Shown here: piece by piece, positions 12,840-26,571 of the stretch
Position numbering within the stretch: the first letter of the stretch is position 1
Layout of the letters: each line of letters begins with the position of its first letter
Assembly (NCBI GenBank): GCA_028023455.1
Contig: JAQFVV010006255.1
Location: 3,346,001 to 3,410,000 of the forward strand
DNA length: 64,000 nucleotides
From: Epiperipatus broadwayi
Lineage: Eukaryota > Onychophora > Udeonychophora > Euonychophora > Peripatidae
Direction of reading: 5' to 3'
Program-made: the position numbers and the translations under genes
Notes under the pieces: model-generated
Database searches by the model: none
Seen by the model: only the letters and a program-made list of their open reading frames with translations
Told to the model about the DNA's origin: nothing

Positions 12840-13626
12840 CATCTAGATTAAAGTATAAATACTATACATGTATTTAAATATTATGTATATATATAATGTA
12901 ACTAATTTTAATTTATTTTTATGAAAAATAAATAATTTACTTCATAATTAATTAAATAAAAAAATAAATTTATTATCTCAGTAAAAACATGTACAATATA
13001 TCTGATTTTCTGAAATATAATTTTGATCAATAAATATAATAATTTACTAGTAACAATAAGAATTTATATATATATAAAATCAGTATTTTCTCTGTTGTCT
13101 GATTGATGAATGTTTTAATTTGTCTGATTGGTGAATGTTTTAATATTTGTCTGATATCATGTGTCAAATTCACAACCACTATTAAATAAAAAAACACTGG
13201 AAAAAAATCATATTAGTGCTTTTAACTACACAGATATAGTATATATTTTGCAGAAAAGGTCCTCAATCAGCTTCAAAAACAGCCACAAATGCTGATTCAT
13301 TATTTGGTGTTAAGGTACTCTATGCTTCTAAGGTCTATCAATCCCCTAAATATATTTAGAAATGTTTAATAAAAAACATTAAATCTTAAAAAAAAATCAT
13401 TAAAGCAATCAATTTAAAAAAATACAAATACTATATTTAATAAAAAAATATTCCAAAAATGATTCACATTTTTGTATTCTGCCATTAATAAACAGCAACT
13501 ATCAATAAAGCTAAAAAATCTATTACAATTAGTTGTGATGCTATTGGGGGAAAAATTAAATTTTTTCATTTAGAGGATGCTCCAGTATATATATATATGT
13601 TAAAACAAAGATTTGCATGGGTTAAA
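12840..13626. other. AT-rich non-coding stretch with a small tandem duplication
   Basis: Contains a direct duplication at about 13096-13148 of tgtctgattgatgaatgttt with one or two differences. Otherwise no gene is seen. Confidence 0.5.
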
Positions 13627-13812
13627 TATATAAAATACATATTTTGCAGATTCATCCATGTTAAAAACTTTTAATATTAACATATTGACATTTCAACTTG
13701 GTCACACAAGCCATCCACAGAGTTATAAAAGGTAGAAAGATGGTTGTAGAGGCGCTACAACTACTGATTTGAATAAAACGTTAAAATTCCACCAATAGCA
13801 AAAATGTTAAAT

Positions 13813-14049
13813 TTAGGAATGTTTTTTAAAAAAATCTTTCCAAATAGGAGGAAGTTTGCATGTATCATCTCGCTTATTGATACAATCTGGCCTTTTAAGT
13901 ATCTCAATGGCTTCTCTAATTTTGCACTGGTAGAGATTATCACATCTGGATATGATCTTTGCATGTATCATCTCGCTTATTGATACAATCTGGCCTTTTA
14001 AGTATCTCAATGGCTTCTCTAATTTTGCACTGGTAGAGATTATCACACT
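13813..14049 (-). pseudogene. Penelope-like endonuclease C-terminal fragment, left arm, partly duplicated
   Basis: On the minus strand the left arm repeats the peptide of the right arm: REAIEILKRPDCINKRDDTC followed by KLPPIWKDFFKKHS and a stop. The section encoding REAIEILKRP and its flanks is present twice because of the 103-base direct duplication. The outer copy runs to the stop; the inner copy is read in a different frame. It has no start codon of its own and is a remnant. Confidence 0.6.
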
Positions 14050-14184
14050 AAGTGTGATAATCTCTACCAGTGCAAAATTAGAGAAGCCATTGAGATACTT
14101 AAAAGGCCAGATTGTATCAATAAGCGAGATGATACATGCAAACTTCCTCCTATTTGGAAAGATTTTTTTAAAAAACATTTCTAA
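14050..14184 (+). pseudogene. Penelope-like endonuclease C-terminal fragment, right arm
   Basis: The right palindrome arm reads 44 codons and a stop. It includes KIREAIEILKRPDCINKRDD and then KLPPIW. That is the C-terminal signature of the GIY-YIG endonuclease of Penelope-like retroelements: R-E-A-I-E-I, then N-R-D, then L-P-x-x-W. The endonuclease would nick target DNA during insertion. Only the last few dozen residues are present, so it cannot act. The mirrored left arm encodes the same peptide on the minus strand, ending at about 13813. Assignment rests on motif recognition only. Confidence 0.65.
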
Positions 14185-14267
14185 ATTTAACATTTTTGCT
14201 ATTGGTGAAATTTTAACGTTTTATTCAAATCAGTGATTGTAGCGCCTCTACAACTGTCTTTCTACCT

Positions 14268-14325
14268 TTTATAACTCTGTGGATGGCTTGTGTGACCAAG
14301 TCGAAATGTCAGTATATTAATATTA
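14268..14325 (+). ncRNA. hammerhead-like motif in Penelope 3' UTR (degenerate)
   Basis: About 85 bases after the endonuclease stop lies CTGTGGAT, a six-base-pair stem GGCTTG with CAAGTC closing a TGTGAC loop, then GAAA, T and GTC. The order CUG-x-x-GA, stem II, GAAA, GUC is that of a hammerhead with essentially no stem III; such dimer-acting variants are known from Penelope-like elements. ACU and AGU can form the start of stem I. Against it: A6 of CUGANGA is U, and one extra base precedes stem II. The same text occurs mirrored at 13687-13731. Confidence 0.4.
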
Positions 14326-14385
14326 AAAGTTTTTAACACGGATGAACCCGAAAAATATGTATTTTATATATATATATATATATAT

Positions 14386-17300
14386 TGTGGGGAATGGAAA
14401 GGGAAGGTAAAGTGGCAACAGGTTTCTCTGGGCATGGAACCTGAGAGGTTCCTGACTGCAAAAAAGAAGAAAAATGTCAAATATAACAGGTATATTTAAA
14501 AATGTAAATTTTAATTTAACTTTATTAAAATTTGAATTTATTTATATCATATTAAAATGTTTTGTTTAATTTACATTAAATCTTTAAAAAAAATTGTTAA
14601 AACAAACCAATTAAAAATACCATGGGCCTTTACAAGGCCAGGCGCATCTGTGGTTTTTGGAATATTATCTGAATAACATTTTAAATAATTTAGAAGAAAA
14701 AAAAATTAAAAATATGTATTATAAACTCTAAACAAAATAATAAAAACAGAAGAGTAACTTATGTAAAGTAGATATATGTAGAAACAGTATACAATAAGAA
14801 TAGGAAATGATATATTTGTCTAAAAAAAGTTTTTTAAGATGAATAGTTTTTACATTTATTATAAGATTTAACTAATATAACAAAACAATTATTTTCTTTT
14901 AAATTCTTAACAAAAAATTATTCAATATAGCAATAAAAATAGTTTATAAACATTTTCATACTATTTAATTTAAAATAAATTTTATTACTTATCAGAAAAT
15001 ATTTAATGTACAGCTGCCTTTTTTCTTTTTGAAAAATTAATATTTAGTTAAGAATCCATTTTTCAGAATAAAAAATCTTGTAGAATTAATAAATATTATT
15101 TAAGCTTCTTACTAAAATGATAATTTCTTGTTTGATTAGCTAAGTTTTTAAAAATATTTTTATATTTATTACAGAATTTAAATAGAATATCAAAGCAAAA
15201 GAACTAATCATTTTTTCAATATGATTATTAACAAAAGTTTAAATTGACATTTTGTTTACTAAAAGTAATAAGATATTGTTATTGATAAACCATTAACTGA
15301 ATTATAAAAATAAAGTAAATGTTAAGTATAGGACAAACTTATTTAAAAACCATGTTCATATCTAATTACTATTTTCTGAAAGGTATTTTAATTGTAATTA
15401 AAAGGGCTAAGGCATTGGATGGAGGTTAACAATAATTATCATTTGAACTATATTTCAATTATTCTAATAGTATGCCATATAGTTTGATTTATTCTTGCAT
15501 AATTTGTTAAATAATTTATAAAAATTGAATAATATCATAATTCATATAACAATTAAAATGATAATAATTTTTATGCAATATTAAAATAAGGCATTATGCA
15601 ATTTTCTTAATAGCAGCAATCAACTTTCTATCATCTCACTCTAGAATTATCTATATAAGCATGAGTAGTCAATAGATAGATATGGTAACTCAACCAGTTC
15701 ACCAAATTATCAAAAGTTCTAAGTAAAAGTTAATAATTGTTGATAAAGCTAGGCAAGAAAATCTGATAGTAAAATAAAGATAACTGTCAGAAAGATATAA
15801 GCGGATCCAGTTATCATTGATAAAGACCAGTAGCTAAGAACTAGGCTGAGAATCTGGTTGATATTCTTATTTGAATTTCTTGATTAATGTGCTATACTGA
15901 TTATTTTAGAGTGATACTGAGCCAATTATTGTTATTTATGCAAATTATAAAATATTATGTAAATTAATGTTTGTTTAACAAATAACTTTACAGTATAATC
16001 ATTTTAAATTTATGATTGATATAAATTATGAACATTGAAAATATATTTAATTTATAATGAATTAATTATTTTAATTATTAGACAAGTAGTTATGGATGAG
16101 GTCAATACTTATAAAAGCAAGGAGAAGAATACTGTACTTTCATTCAATGAATAATTAAATCGTTTAAGTTGAATAACATTTTTTTTTATTAATGTTAATT
16201 TTTATTTATAGAACCACATATTGATATTAGATTTTTTTAAAAAAGAGATGAAACTATGATATTATGAAGAGAGAAAAATATTTATTTTATTTTAACATTA
16301 ATAAAATTGGCTGAAAAATAAATTGTATACTATTAGAAACATAATTGATATATATATATATTTTAGAATGCTTTGTTATATATATATATTTTAGAATGCT
16401 TTGTTTGGTATATAATTTGGTAAAGATAAGGGATATGGATAATCAAAGAAACTGAACATATAAAATTATGTAAATATATTTTTAAAAGTAAAAATAAATA
16501 AATATAAATTTAAGACAGATGTATTTTGAAAAGTGTTTTAAAAGTTATTGAAATTTGAAAAGAAAGAAAAAATAAACTAAGATGCAGAATATCTGCAGAT
16601 GACTAATAATAAAAAATTAACATATAATTGTATACTTTATCAGTTTTATTGTATTCAATATTTAAAAGACAAAATGAATTAATTTATTGGGCATAACCAA
16701 AACTAAATCTCACAATCATTACCACTAATATAATATTGTTTGTTCTTATCCTATTGTAAAATATTTATACTTTAAAATCTATAATGTATACAAAAAGTAA
16801 ACTTAAAAAATATCTTTCAAAGATATCTTTCTCCATCCTCTCAACTGATTGTTTTTTACTTTCTTTTTTGTTATATGTAATCTAATTTGCGATGACTCAT
16901 AAGTTGAGAGAAGTTCAGACATTTATCTATTTAATTATAATTTCAAAAACTGTGCTATAGTTAGATTGGTCTGTGATTTTCAATAATCATATAATTATTC
17001 CCTTTATCTTGATATGATTGTTATATTATAAGCTTGTTTGATTGTAGAAAAATGTAGCTGCTTTACAAAATTAGAATCATTGATTATGAATAAGAAAGAA
17101 TAATAGAATGTGTTATTCAAATGATAATAAGACTGATTTGGTTTGAAACTTACTTAACAAAATTTTATGAGGTTTATTATATCTCTTTAGCTTATCGATT
17201 GCTATACTAAAATTGTTTTTGTATTTTATCCATTAATAATTTTTCATAATAATTGCCTATATACTTACTCTTCTTTTTTAACATGCAAACGCACTCTCAT

Positions 17301-19857
17301 ATGTATGTGTGTGTGTGCGCGTGTGTGTGTATGGTGTGTGAAAAGACATGACAAACTATTACCAAACATGATTAATTAAGGATTTTGCTAGGTATTAAAC
17401 CATCAAATATCACAGGTCTTGGAATTTTATTTCGTTTATTGGACTTATCTTTGATGCGAATCTTAATATGCTTGCATTCTCATTTAGATCTATATATATA
17501 TATATATATATGAATGATACTTTACAAAACAGAGAACTATAAATAAATTACATTTTATTATTATTTTAATATTTCTTTTTTTTCTTAGTGATGTGCTAAT
17601 TTCTTTTGTATTTTTATATTATTTTAAAAATTTAATTTAAAGCTGTAGGCTTTTAATTTAATAAGTGTTCATTTGAAATCAAATTTCATTTGATAAAGTG
17701 CTGCATTTAATATATTGAAATAGCTCTTCTTTATTGCAGAAAAACCCTGATAGATGCTTTATTTTATTAAAATAATGGAAAATTAATAATGCATTGAGAA
17801 ACATAATTTAATCATTGTCAAAATAAATCACTCTTTTCACTTTGAAATCTTTAGTTATATTTTAATAGCATCTGTTTTTACAATAGTCAAAATATATATA
17901 CATTATGTCATTTTAATTTTTTTGAGGAAAAAAAAATCAGTTATTATACTATTTTTGTTTTTTTAACAAAATTCAAATTCAAATACATTTTATTATAGAG
18001 GTCGCGCAATGATAACTTATTGCTTGATGGATTAATTAATGATATGTATAAAATAATACTGAAATCAAGTTCTATAGTACAACTTGCATTAAATTTTTAA
18101 AATTTTATTAATAGCAAATGTTTAAAATTATAAACTATGACAAAAACTCATTGGATTACTTTTTAGTCTCCAACTTTTATCAGCAATGTCAAAATTTTAA
18201 CCCACTAATTTCTATCCAGAAGACTCGAAAGGTATTTACCGAAAATAGTGATTTTATTTGCTATATTTGAAAGTATAAATATTTAATTATATATATTTTT
18301 TGAATGAAATTGTTTAATAAAGAATGGCATTCTGTTTATTAAGTTTACAATTTCAGAGATGCGCTATATATAAAGATTTAAATTTTAATTAAAATTGTTT
18401 TACATACCCCCCCCCCTTTAAAAAAATAATTTCAATAGCAATTTAATATAATATATATAATTTTCAGTTACAGCATTAAACATTTACATAAACATACAAT
18501 ATATTAATTACTAATGAATGTTTAAACATTTATTAAAATATTACAACTACTACAGAAAAAGAGGTAAAGATAATATTTATAATTATACAATATATATATA
18601 TATATATATGTAAAGAGTTGAAAGAAATAATAAATTATTCTTTTATAATATAGCTGCTACATTACTAATTTTGTTATAAATTATAACTTTATTTTAAATT
18701 TATATAAAATAGTGGAATTCACCCTAGTTTTAAGAAATAAAAATACTTTAACTAAATTTTAATGTTTCAGAATGTCAAATAACAAAAATAGGTGTTGCAT
18801 CTGGAAATATATGAGCCAAAGTAATATATTTTACTAAGGAAATAATATTTTTTATTAAAAAAATCTTTTCAAGTCATTTTTTAAAAATTTAAGTCATAAA
18901 ACTACATCTCTAAAAAAAATCAAATCGCACAACTCCAAAAACAAACAAATTTTACTGTAGTTTATATCAGTTATTACTATAACCAAAATGGCTACCAAAC
19001 TAATCTATTGTGAGTCTTGAAAACAAAAATAAAAATGTATTAAAATATGCTGTTACCCTCTTTTATAAGTAAAAGAACAGCCATATGGCAATACATTTCA
19101 CTAAATTGTTTCAAGTAACCAGTTATTTGCTACCTTAGCAACTGTAAAAAAATGTATCATGCTTAAAACATTATCAAAAATAATGTTTATGTTTAAATAG
19201 TTTGTCCTCCACTCTTACCAGTCCAAATCAGTATTGATAATATCTTTTTTATTATTTCAAAATTCAAATATAATTCTAACAACGACATTTTACCAATCCT
19301 AAAATGAAGTTGCATTTAAACTTGCAGAAAAAAAAAATTTAAAAACTAATTACATTAATAATATTTTTAATTTAAACAATTTAAAGCAATTTTGGCTACA
19401 AAGATGTTTTTTTTAAAGCCCAAATCTTTGATTCTATTAACTTCCAAAAAAATTTCCATATATACTACTTTGATAAAATAATTTTTATATAAATGAATGT
19501 ATATTTTGATCTATCCTATATTTCATTTTCAACTATTCAATTATAAAATTTGATAAATCTATCTTTATTAATGCTTTTTATCGACTACTTCATGCCAATG
19601 TATGGACTGCGAAACTGAAGATAAAGACATGCTATCTTATAAGCTGCTAATAAAACTATTCCAATAGCTTTTTAATTATTTATTTCATATTTTCTAGATA
19701 TTTAAAATGTGAAGCAATTTATTAACTTATCTTTATAAGACTGAGATCTCCTAAGGTAATAAATTATTTAAGTTATCGTACTAAAAAAAATTACCACAGC
19801 CATTGCAATACTTTTATTTGACATACACCAGCATAATTAAACTTCAATTAACAACAC
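14386..19857. other. AT-rich non-coding stretch with simple repeats
   Basis: No gene is supported. It holds a near-exact tandem duplication at about 16347-16405 (tatatatattttagaatgct twice), a (GT)n tract at 17303-17340, AT tracts near 17.49 and 18.59 kb, and a C run near 18.41 kb. Confidence 0.5.
17303..17340. repeat. (GT)n microsatellite
   Basis: Alternating G and T with a short GC interruption. Confidence 0.85.
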
Positions 19858-19958
19858 TTTTTTTCATGTGTCATAGCATTGGCCTGAAAGTGAACCCACT
19901 AACCAGGAACACCTGCTTGTAAGGCAGCTGTGCTGACCACTCGACCACCAATGCTTGA
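19858..19958 (-). repeat. tRNA-derived SINE (Val-UAC-like core)
   Basis: Read on the minus strand: tcaagcattggtggtcgagt, then an anticodon-arm-like CTGC, CTTACAA, GCAG (seven-base loop with TAC at the anticodon positions, as in valine tRNA), then a B box GGGTTCACTTTC, then gctatgacacatg and an A tract. Same family as the copies at 25929, 60522 and 63201. Confidence 0.85.
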
Positions 19959-20478
19959 CTGCTTTTGCTTTAATTATTCCTAAACACCAAAATGCTACTT
20001 TCATCATTTTTAGAAACCTCAACTATTCATCACACATTTTAAAAAAAGAACTTAAAACTACAGTTGAGCTTATTAAATCCGCCATTTTTTGGCATCAATT
20101 TGTAACTGATCAATAAAGCATATCTCTAACTTAGTTTTTTCAAATAACAACAAATATATTTAATCACATTTGGAATATGTAGACAAATAATGATTTAGCA
20201 GGCTTTGTATTGCAAAAACATTATTCTCATCAATGATCTGTCTATTCTTAACATTAAAGGCTTTGTCCTGTGAACATTAATTGCACCCTTTTATCAAAGC
20301 AAACTTTTTTAAAATATTTTAGTAATTATTAAAATAATACTTCTACTGTCCATTTTCCAAGAACATTTTTGAGCTATCATAAATTTAGCAGATACATAAT
20401 ATTTAACAGGTCTTTTTTTATTATCTACAATATTGTATTTTTTAAAATGTTTGAATTTTAAAACCCATCATAATAATT

Positions 20479-20950
20479 GTATTTTTATATTGGACTGTTT
20501 TCATTATCTAATATGTGTATTGTATGTCTTTAAAGAAATTTAACTTTATTTAAATATTCCAAATGCATTCAATTGTTAGTAATAGCACATCAAACAGGTT
20601 TAGTATATGCGCAATGTTTCAAGAGGTATTATTCTCCCCTCTTCTTCAGGTGTTGTTGGCCTGACCAGTGACAGTACTAGCATGGATTTGAACCTGGGTC
20701 CTTAGATTCTTGAGTATTGAATTTTAAGGTAAGTATCCAGGTTCAAATCCCATGCTAGTACTGTCACTGGTCAGACACCTGAAGAAGAGTGGAGAATAAT
20801 ACCTCTTGAAATGTTATGCATATACTAACCTGTTTGATGTGCTATTACTAACAGTTGAATGTATTTGGAATATTAAAATAAAGTTAAATTTTTTTAAAGA
20901 CATTCAATACACATATTAAATGATGGAAATAGTCCAATATAAAAATACAA
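20479..20950. repeat. foldback element with arms of about 235 bases
   Basis: The left half (starting tgtatttttatattggac) is the reverse complement of the right half (ending gtccaatataaaaataca), with scattered differences. The arms meet near 20714. Each arm has a tRNA B-box-like GGTTCAAATCC. Partial relatives occur at 47092-47250, 50172-50440 and 62942-63102. The structure fits a miniature foldback element; no coding sequence is inside. Confidence 0.8.
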
Positions 20951-20994
20951 CTAGAATACCATCATCACAAACCTTCAGAAAAACACTATCATAG

Positions 20995-21330
20995 TAATAT
21001 TTCTATAATGTAATTTTTGTTACACCACTCTCACATAAGGTATGAACTGGTTTCTATCCATTTTTAACACCTTGTGGAGGAATGTAATCTAAATATATGA
21101 TCAAAAGATGTGAAAAAAATCTATGATTCCCAAAAATGCACATTTCTGGGCTTACTGATGAATCCTGATTCAGCATGAAATATGCGCCTTAGGGATTATA
21201 GATCCTTTTCACGTGCCTTTGATCATATGTTTATGATTTATCTCTCCACAAAATCTTAAAAAGTGGATAGAAATTAGTCCCTATCTTGCACAACAGTGGT
21301 GTAGTAAAAATTACACTATAGAAATATTAT
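20995..21330. repeat. foldback element with hammerhead-like centre
   Basis: A second inverted repeat right after the first. The left arm starts taatatttctataatgtaat and the right arm ends with its complement attacactatagaaatatta. The arms are about 140-150 bases with many mismatches. The centre carries a hammerhead-like segment and text shared with the dispersed hammerhead family (cttttcacgtg, tgatcatatg). A solo right-arm copy lies at 39521-39616. Confidence 0.75.
21150..21196 (+). ncRNA. hammerhead-like motif inside foldback
   Basis: CTTA, then CTGATGA (21155-21161), then ATCCTG ATT CAGCAT as stem II (five of six pairs), then GAAA (21177-21180), TATGCGCC and TTAGG. Both invariant strands of the hammerhead core are intact. 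CUUA can pair with UAGG as stem I. Stem III and the cleavage position are not clean. Activity is unproven. Confidence 0.5.
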
Positions 21331-22303
21331 TCATTATTGAACAATTCATAGTCTAATTAATGACTAATAAAAATTATTAATATATCATCATAGTAAAATT
21401 TCTATGCTTCATTCATTAGAAATTTCTAATTATTGGATTATTATTGGCACTTAATGAAATCAAGAAAGATAGATAAATAAATAAAACTTGTTTTGACTCG
21501 CAAAACCTATTTTTTAAGTAACATATCTTTGCATCATTAACAATTTTTTATATACTCTCATCTTCATTAACTGTAATAAATTTTTACTCCTCAATTTTAC
21601 TTTTGCTTGTATTTTCTATTCACTAATCTCTTAATTAAAATTTTTGCTTGCCTACTTCCAACCATCTGCTTTAGGATAAAAAAATTTATTTTCAACATTT
21701 CTAAAACTCATTATTTTATTACTACTTGCATGTAGAAAAAATAATTTAGACTTTGTCTTACTTTAGGTATCATCTATTAGTTTGATGTAGATTTAAATAT
21801 GAGCAAATAAAATAATGTTAAGAGTAATGGCAAGCTATTACTGATGATAATCAATTGTTATAATTTTGTCATAGATTTATTTTCTAGCTATCACAGTTTA
21901 CCTTAGGGCATAGAATATAATAGATATATGTAGATTTCATCAACTAAGGTGCATTTGATGAAATTCTAAGTTTAAGATCCTAGAATAAATTATTCTAAGT
22001 TAACACTTGAATAGTATTGTTAGTGATCAAGAGTTACCATTTGCATTATAGTGCTTTATTGTCTAAGAACAATATCTTAACCTAGATATCACCAATCTAC
22101 TTTATTTATAATTTTATATTCTATAGACATCACCACTCAAAATGCATACCTTAATTTTTTCCCATAAATTGAGAACTAATATTACATCCAAATATTTTTA
22201 GTTTGATATAGATTATTTTAAATTAATATAATATACTTAGATAATTCATTCTCAAGGCTAAATATCCTAATGCTTATTAATGTAATGCATTATTATTCAA
22301 GAA
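21331..22303. other. AT-rich non-coding stretch
   Basis: The first 70 bases continue text shared with 39.5 kb (gactaataaaaattattaat). Nothing else is recognised. Confidence 0.4.
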
Positions 22304-23584
<1,281 letters not shown>

Positions 23585-23600
23585 ATATATATATATATAT

Positions 23601-25928
23601 TAGAATTTAAACTATAAAAAACAAACCGCAATATGATTTTCCACAGTACCAGTATGTATATGTCCTTTACATTCCATTAATACATAATAACATCCCATCA
23701 TTATGCTCAGAATTTCAGAGACTATTTTTTAATTATTATAAATATTTGTGTGAACAAATTTTATATTTCTTTACGACAAGCAAAACATTATTTAAAAAAA
23801 AAAAAAATTTGTGATAATATGAAAATATTTTCAAAAATTATCTCAAACAATACTGTGAATTCCCATTTATAGTTTTCCTATCTTTCTGAAGTAAACTTTA
23901 TCTAGCCCAATTATTTTATTTACACCAATTGCTCTTAATACTGGACTTAATTTGCAACCAATTCTCAACTAAGTTTTTTACCAATTGCTCGAAATATTGT
24001 AAACTATCTAAAACTAGTTTTAGATATTAAGAATTATATTTTTATTTGCTTTATCATTATAAATGATTTTGATTGAAGTTATTAATTTATAATTTTCTAT
24101 CATGGATTTATTTTACCTCTACTACTATCAGTTTTTTGTTTGTAATACTTATCTATATTACAAGCTGAACTATTAAACTTTCTATCTATAGCTTACACAC
24201 ACTCTTATTTACACACACATATATAAATACATAAACAAATCTGGAAAAATATAAGTTCTAATCTCCACTGTTGAGAGAGTCTTTTTTCCATAATGTATAT
24301 ATATATACTGCGGAACGGTTAGTCGGTTTTTGTATAGTAAAGCTACCGGATAATCCACGTTTCACATGGTGTGATTGAAGCTTAACGTCTCTCCAAGTTT
24401 GTTTATATACACATATGCAGACATGTGTGTGTATCGTAATTATTTTAATCTGATATGCACGATTTATTCAGTACATTATTATTTTTCTTCTAACGACTAG
24501 ATTTAATCAACTATTTAAAATTTTCTGTATGAAAACTTTTTAATAGTAATAAATTCTCAACTTTTTTTAAAAAACAAAAATTATGATTGTCTATCTTAAA
24601 TTCTCATTGCTTATGTCACTTATACACAAATAATAAAAGTTTGTACAAAACAAAAATAAATATTGTTTTCTATGATATTTAATTCTAACCTCATTTTTTT
24701 TAGCGTTTCCTAATCCTATGTGAAAACTATCCATAAAGAACTCATTATTTGCATTCATAATATATACAAAATAAATGAGAAATATTCATAGTAACTACTT
24801 TTATTTAACATATTAAAATGAAGAGATTAATTTAATAATTATAGTATTAAATTGAAAAATTGGAAATTTCTAATTGAGAAAACAAAAAAATCTTAGTTTA
24901 ATCGGTACAATAAAATTTTTATATTCTGCTAATATTTTTATTTCCAAACATCACATAACATCCTAAGCAACTATCCAGTTTTCAATATATTAAAGTTTTA
25001 TATGCAATAAGTTTGTCAATCATTAGGATTTTTAAAAAAAATATATTTCGACAATTAACTGTGATTGACTTTTCAAAGACTAATATCTCATAATGCTTTT
25101 TGAATAAATAAATAAAAATAGTTTCGTAACAAGACATCATTAATAATAATTTGAAGTAATTATTATAGCTGAACTATTTATTAGAAATTTTAAAAATCAC
25201 CTATATATGTTAAAAGTCTTTGTAATTATTAATAATAACATAACATCTGAATTACATCATTGATAGCTGCACTTGTTAGGAGACACCGTAATAAAATAAA
25301 TGATTATAATTTATTACATCTTTTTTTTAAAATGCCTTCTACAGTCTTTTTCAACATTTTTTTTTAATTGCTACATCTCTAACATTTATTTTCAGTTTTT
25401 GATTTTCTTGAATTTTTTTCATTAATTTTTTTTAAGTCATTTTATTTTTAAACCTATTATCCTTACTTACCCCCCCCCCCCGCCAATCTACATCTATAGA
25501 TTCTCTAATCTCTTTTTTTAATTTTATAAGGATTTTCTTCGCAAATAGTAGGTTTTAAACAAGCATTTAATAATAATCTTTTCTTCCCTTATATATTAGT
25601 ACTATTAAATACTTTGAATTAAAAGTCAGCTCTAATTTTTTCTATTATCAATTACAATTTCGCAGGTGTTTTAAAAACGTTCATATTATAAGTATTTTAT
25701 TTTTATTCAACTAGCGCTTAATGTTTAGCTTTCCATATAATTTTTATTGTTTTAATCGCATTCACTTTTATTCAAGATCTGTTTAACATTTTAATTCTAT
25801 CCTCGCTTTATTTGCCAGCACTATTCTCTCATATGTAAATCTAACCCACTTATATCTTTTAATTGTATTATCCACAGGTAAAAAGCTTAGAAAGAATTAA
25901 AGCAAATTCTCTTTAAAATAAGTTTTAA
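23601..25928. other. AT-rich non-coding stretch
   Basis: No gene supported. A less AT-rich patch at 24307-24410 (gcggaacggttagtcggttt and on) looks distinct but I cannot assign it. A C run lies near 25471-25480. Confidence 0.4.
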
Positions 25929-26033
25929 TTTTTTTTTTTTATGTGTCAAAGCATCGTCCGGGAAGCGAACCCGCAAACCCGGGACAACTGCTTGTAAGGC
26001 GGCTGTGCTGACCCCTCGGCCACCAACGCTTGA
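25929..26033 (-). repeat. tRNA-derived SINE
   Basis: Minus-strand copy: tcaagcgttggtggccgagg, the CTTACAA anticodon-like loop, B box GGGTTCGCTTCC, and the gcatcgtccggg tail in complement, ending in an A tract (T run at 25929-25940 on the given strand). It is the most GC-rich copy, with several CG steps kept, so it is probably younger. It sits about 265 bases upstream of the T-box exon, inside what is likely an intron. Confidence 0.88.
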
Positions 26034-26297
26034 GTTTTTTAAAGCTAGTGGATCAATTGGATATTACATGCGTAAATAAACTATAATTATAAGTTGGACC
26101 GAAACATATATAAAAAGAAAAGTCCTTTTTTCAGGATTTAAACTTTTACATAAATAGTTATTTAAGAACTTGTTATTGTATATTGCCTAATATAATCTAT
26201 GATTGAAATAATTAATTATTTATTTAATAATATAATTATTGACTAATATATATTTCCTATATATATATTCATATTCATATATTTTTGATTTCAATAG
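26034..26297 (+). other. presumed intron upstream of the T-box exon
   Basis: AT-rich, ending in the acceptor tttgatttcaatag at 26297. The upstream exon is not seen in this window. Confidence 0.7.
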
Positions 26298-26571
26298 GAG
26301 AATGTTTCCTACATTAAGGGTATCTTTTAATGGAGTGGATCCAGATACGAAGTATTATATTCTTATGGATATTGTTCCAGTGGACAACAAACGATATCGG
26401 TATGCCTATCATAGGTCATCATGGTTAGTAGCAGGGAAAGCCGACCCTCCTCTTCCTACAAGGTTATATATGCATCCAGATTCTCCGTTTACTGGGGAAC
26501 AACTAAAAAAGCAAATTGTATCATTTGAAAAACTTAAGTTAACCAACAATGAATTGGATAAACACGGACAC
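26298..26571 (+). CDS. Tbx20: internal exon of a Tbx20/midline-type T-box transcription factor
   Basis: A 274-base exon coding 91 codons plus one leading base of a split codon. It covers the front half of the T-box, the DNA-binding domain of this family of nuclear developmental regulators. It opens with [10 protein letters not shown] and contains [20 protein letters not shown], then [14 protein letters not shown] and [20 protein letters not shown], and ends [11 protein letters not shown]. The [15 protein letters not shown] block and [10 protein letters not shown] are typical of the Tbx20 / Drosophila H15-midline subfamily; Tbx2/3 and Brachyury differ there. Borders: acceptor AG at 26296-26297 and donor GTAAGT at 26572-26577. 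The frame is open further on both sides but that text is intronic. In animals Tbx20 acts in heart, nerve and body-wall patterning; its role here is inferred. Other exons were not found in the window. Confidence 0.93.

Larger units (their letters stand above)
13627..14385. repeat. long palindrome made of Penelope-like element 3' ends
   Basis: A near-perfect inverted repeat centred at about 14050. The right arm spans about 14051-14385; the left arm spans about 13627-14049 and is longer because roughly 90 bases occur twice in it (13855-13944 and 13958-14049, period 103). Each arm carries the C-terminus of a GIY-YIG-type endonuclease, a 3' untranslated segment with a hammerhead-like motif, and an AT-rich end. 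Penelope-like elements are known for inverted and partly tandem copies, which fits this arrangement. The two arms differ at only scattered bases, so the event is fairly recent or has been corrected by conversion. Confidence 0.85.

Noticed and set aside
24307-24410. Structured RNA in the less AT-rich patch
   Set aside because: No clear stem pattern or known RNA motif could be made out by eye.
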